DNA of 64,000 bases, taken from Xiphydria camelus. Taxonomy: Eukaryota > Arthropoda > Insecta > Hymenoptera > Xiphydriidae. Numbering within the stretch: position 1 is the stretch's first letter; each line of letters begins with the position of its first letter. The stretch spans positions 21,368,827 to 21,432,826 of the forward strand of contig OY783196.1 of the NCBI GenBank assembly GCA_963678675.1. Direction: 5' to 3'. This document shows positions 60,739 through 64,000 of the stretch, in pieces. A model generated the notes under the pieces. The model was not told where the DNA came from. It saw nothing but the letters and a program-made list of their open reading frames with translations, and searched no databases. Position numbers and translations under genes: made by a program.

Positions 60739-61014
60739 CACTGAGAAAAAGAATTCGGTAAAATCAATTATAATAAATACTTAATTAAATAATTATACAT
60801 TAAATGAATACTTTATCAGCTCAAATAATATTAAAGTTGCCCCAATAATATATTTTCTTCTGACTTAATAAAATATATTCATTAAGAAGATGTATTACTT
60901 AAGCCAAGGATGTATTTTGTCGGGGCAAATGAATATTATTTGAACTAGTAAAATATTTAATTGCGACTATTCTACTAAACATTTAGTTCATTTTACCGAA
61001 TTTTGTTCTCGGTG
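60739..61014. mobile_element. 276-bp foldback MITE
   Basis: Left cactgagaaaaagaattcgg pairs with right ccgaattttgttctcggtg. Inner arms include agctcaaataatattaaag with atattatttgaacta. Right flank is TA; the left flank is TC. Confidence 0.75.
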
Positions 61015-61159
61015 TATATCATATCTAGGAGAAAGTGGGGTAGATCCGGGTACTTTAAATGATCCCTGCTCTCCATTACAACTCATGCAGATAAAGGGTC
61101 ACATCTAAGGTATCCGGTTTTACCCCACCATCCCCTACAATCCGTAGTGGGAGCGCATA

Positions 61160-61922
61160 CCATATGAGGTTAAACTTACTCGCCAGGTAAGAAATTTTAA
61201 CCCTCTTCGTTGCTCACGTGGAGTGTAGGCGACACCCCAGCCTCCTTTTTTTGCATGCCACGCCTAGAGTTTTTTTTTCGAGGTTGGCACTTTCAGTACC
61301 TTTCGTTGTTTTATCCGACAGAACGCTGCAAAGTGTTAAAAAGTGATTTTTAGGTAACAATCTGTAATTAATTTAATATTTAATATTTTTCTATAAAACT
61401 TGTTCCAATTTGTTAATTTGTCCTTCAAACGAGAGTATGCTAACTATCCTCAGTCTATTATTTATACTATTTTTTAATAAAAATCTGTAGGGAGATCTGA
61501 GCGTCTGAAAACCGAGACCTGATGTACCGAGATTTCGAGTTTTATTTTCAATTAGAAAATTACGAAATTTATTTTTTTTTAATGTGGAGATCATTAGGCA
61601 ATATCTCAAGCTTTAAAATAAAAAAAACGTATTAAAAAATTTCAATTTTTCACTAAGAAAACGTTAATTTTGACTAGGATGTAGGGTACACCCCAGGTGA
61701 GCTCTTATGTTTCAAAAACCCACGTGAGTAACGAAGGGTTAATCATTATTACCTCATTATTTATGAACTTTTGGGATACACCGATATAAGACTTTATTGT
61801 AGAGAGAAATGTAATCTTCAAACAAGTATTACACAAGTATGAGCCGAAAGCTCATAGATAATGAGGTAACAGTGATCGAAGTTTCTTTCCTGGCGAGTAA
61901 GCTTAGCCTCACATGGTATACA
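61160..61922. mobile_element. foldback element split by a piggyBac-like insertion
   Basis: Outer arms: accatatgaggttaaactta at the left and taagcttagcctcacatggt at the right. If the inner 61201-61742 segment and one TTAA are removed, the left arm continues through acctcattatttatgaac and pairs with catagataatgaggt for about 72 bp in all. The outer element was therefore intact before the inner insertion. Confidence 0.8.
61197..61742. mobile_element. 546-bp piggyBac-like MITE, nested, TTAA flanks
   Basis: TTAA at 61197-61200 and 61739-61742. The ends ccctcttcgttgctcacgtg and ccacgtgagtaacgaaggg are inverted repeats with two or three differences. No transposase. Subterminal gtgtaggcgacacccca and tgtagggtacaccccaggt also match. 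Confidence 0.85.
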
Positions 61923-64000
61923 CATGTACCTATGCATAGCACGTAACGATCGGTCTTCTTGGAAAAAGTAAGCTCTCCTATAGACCTCGCGCAACAATCT
62001 TCGTTGCTCTCTTCGTAATAAATTTCTAATTGCTGCGGTCGCAATTACGCCGTTACTCCAAACAGCCTTTTCTTTCGCTTTCCACCTCGCGAGCGAGATA
62101 CGAAACGCGTTCCCGCGCGCAAGGAAAACGCGTGCGAGTGCAACTGGGTGGGTAGGTACAAATTGAAATTGCACGCGTGGTTATGCCTGTGAGCGAGAGA
62201 GTATACGAATGCCGAGTGAGTGTTTCCTGCGGACAAAAAAGGTGCTCATTTACCTTTCCCTAGAACTGCTTTTCCGTTTAAGCTTTAAAGGATTCCGCGT
62301 ATCGCGTAATGAAATAAACAAAGTCCGTTGGCCGGTCAACCGCTTTGCGTACCTATACTCCGGCGATACGATACTGGAAATGAAATGCGTTACGCTAATA
62401 ACACGGAGTAAGCGAAACAACGAGTATAAGTTGCACGAGTACCGAGAAACTGACTTTTTCATAGCCCTGAGCCTGAGAGTACCCTGGTACGCGTAACGTT
62501 TACGTGAAGATTGCCGTAAGAACTCTAAATCATACAGCTACCGTTGCTCGCGCGAAGTAAGGGCAAAAACCTTCCAGTTGCCACTATTTCTTGAGAATTC
62601 CGATACGAGTCGTCCGTTGATCGGTTTGGTTCGATCGGCGCGCTGAGCGTTGGTAAGTAATTTCTTTGCGGGAAAAGAAGTGATTACACAGTAGGCCTTA
62701 AACACCGACGTAGATCTGAGACGGAAACATTTATTTCTCGTTCTCAATATTTTTAATAACGTCGATATGAAATATCGTCATTACAGCTATTGGCAATAAT
62801 ACACATCTAGGTATATATTATAATAGTTTGATGCAACCGTGACATTTGAATGTCTGATAAAGATGACAGTCGTATTGAAATTAATTAAACGGTGACCGAA
62901 TGTACCAAACATGTACTTTTGTCGGACCAACAATTGCATCCGGAATCGTCGACGGAATGAAAGAGGCGAGTTCATTTAAAGGTCCAAAGAGCTATTGTAC
63001 GTACATATATGTACAATAGACACGCTATATCGACTCGAGCTAATTGTACAGATGAACCGAAATTATAGGCGCGGCATAACTTTTAATATCCGTAGCAGAT
63101 TGAAGCCAGGGTCAGCTTTGGTCCGTCTCCACGAAACTAGCCCACATAAAAAGAGTCGGTTGTTTGGCTCTCTCGTGCTTCTAAAGAGACAGTCCCGGAT
63201 CATTCGAACCGAGTCAATTGACGAACGCTCCTTTATAGACTACAAAGTTGCGTTGCCGCGGTATCAGGCAGCCAACACGCCGGAGAGCCCGGACGAAACT
63301 CGAGTCCCGAGAAGCGCGGGCCCACGGATAGTTTGGAGGAACGCGAAGGATACCTAGTTATACAATTTCATCCGAAGTGTGAGGTTCGTTGCTGCAGAGC
63401 GGAATCTGTTTCAGGTTTCGGTCACGCGATGACTTTTTTCTCTGTTCCCGGTACCCGGTTATCTCTTGCCCGGGGCGCTCAGCGCACGGGCTCCGACTAC
63501 GTGGCTTTTTTTCACTTTTATTTCGAGTCCTTCCTCGGCAACGCGCGGGGAGCGATTCCATTCAGCCTGCGCGTTTCGATTCGATGCACTTTCGACGCTG
63601 GTAACCGCGAATGCCGCGCATCTCTCTCGCTTCGAGTCCGTTCTACGATCGTTCGGAAGTTGACGTTATTTGTCGTGAAACGTGAGCGATCGGGACGCTC
63701 GATTATCACCGCTGTCTTGGCCGAGCGGTCGATGGCCAACACGTTACGACGAACGACACTATCTTCCGTCTGATCGTAGAATAGACTTTGACGACGCTGC
63801 AGCGTCGAAAGGGGCGGCGCTGGACACTTTACAGAATCAGCACTCGCCGACTGTGGGATGAGTCGTGTACCGCGGTCGCTATGAAATATCGCTTCGGGGG
63901 TAGGTACTTGAATTCTGTAGTCACATCGTTATTTCGTAGTCACATTGCCGGCGGGAGACATATGCGGATTATACCCAAGCGAGAGGAAAAGAAAGAAGGA

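Larger units (their letters stand above)
48137..64000 (-). other. sequence 5' of the C15 homeobox exon: probable intron, first exon not located
   Basis: The exon at 47908-48136 begins mid-codon, so at least one coding exon lies upstream on this strand. I scanned reading frames to 64000 for an Eh1-like or other TLX N-terminal sequence and found none convincing. The first exon is either beyond the window or too short or diverged to see. Apart from the transposons listed separately, the stretches 49115-50356, 50521-51291, 51779-52744, 52861-54059, 55340-56176, 56371-57126, 58058-60738 and 61923-64000 hold only domainless ORFs. Confidence 0.5.

Noticed and set aside
63333..63773. 146-codon + strand ORF near the window end
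   Set aside because: Several frames are open on both strands here; no domain or TLX-like N-terminal sequence that could be the missing C15 exon, which would be on the other strand.
1..64000. tRNA, rRNA and spliceosomal RNA genes
   Set aside because: I looked for B-box-like ggttcga contexts and familiar snRNA blocks; none had a matching fold or companion motif.

Overview
The window is eukaryotic nuclear DNA from an insect, most likely a hymenopteran and probably an ant. The reasons are a corazonin precursor whose C-terminal half resembles the honeybee precursor as I remember it, spliced genes, CpG-rich gene-poor sequence, and a dense load of small DNA transposons. The species call is inference. 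No bacterial, organellar or viral gene was recognised.

Only two host genes can be supported. The first is the corazonin neuropeptide gene on the + strand. Its coding exons are 23906-24154 and 25721-25831, and together they encode a complete 119-residue precursor. The second is the 3' half of a TLX-class homeobox gene, the insect C15 (clawless) orthologue, on the - strand. Its homeobox exon is 47908-48136 and its last exon is 39741-39978, joined across a 7.9-kb intron inside homeodomain codon 57. The 5' exon(s) of C15 were not found and probably lie beyond 64000 or were missed. The genes converge: corazonin reads rightwards and C15 leftwards, with about 14 kb between their stop codons.

The rest is intergenic or intronic sequence packed with transposon remains. 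There are two dead mariner copies (14051-15324 and 54060-55339). An ISL2EU-type element with AT target duplication (31379-34086) carries a nested inverted-repeat element and a 257-bp Helitron. Three TTAA-flanked piggyBac-like miniature elements and one end fragment are present, with one pogo/Tigger-like element and two roughly 1-kb TA-flanked elements. Many foldback elements (MITEs) are also present. At least a dozen MITEs of different internal sequence share one terminal motif, CAC(n)GAGAAA, mostly with TA flanks. Several elements are nested, and in three cases the host element's own sequence or a second copy gives the pre-insertion state.

The two genes do not form a pathway. Corazonin is a secreted peptide hormone; C15 is a nuclear transcription factor used in appendage and nervous-system patterning. 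MITEs sit in the introns of both, and in C15 they lie 28 and 59 bp from the two splice acceptors.
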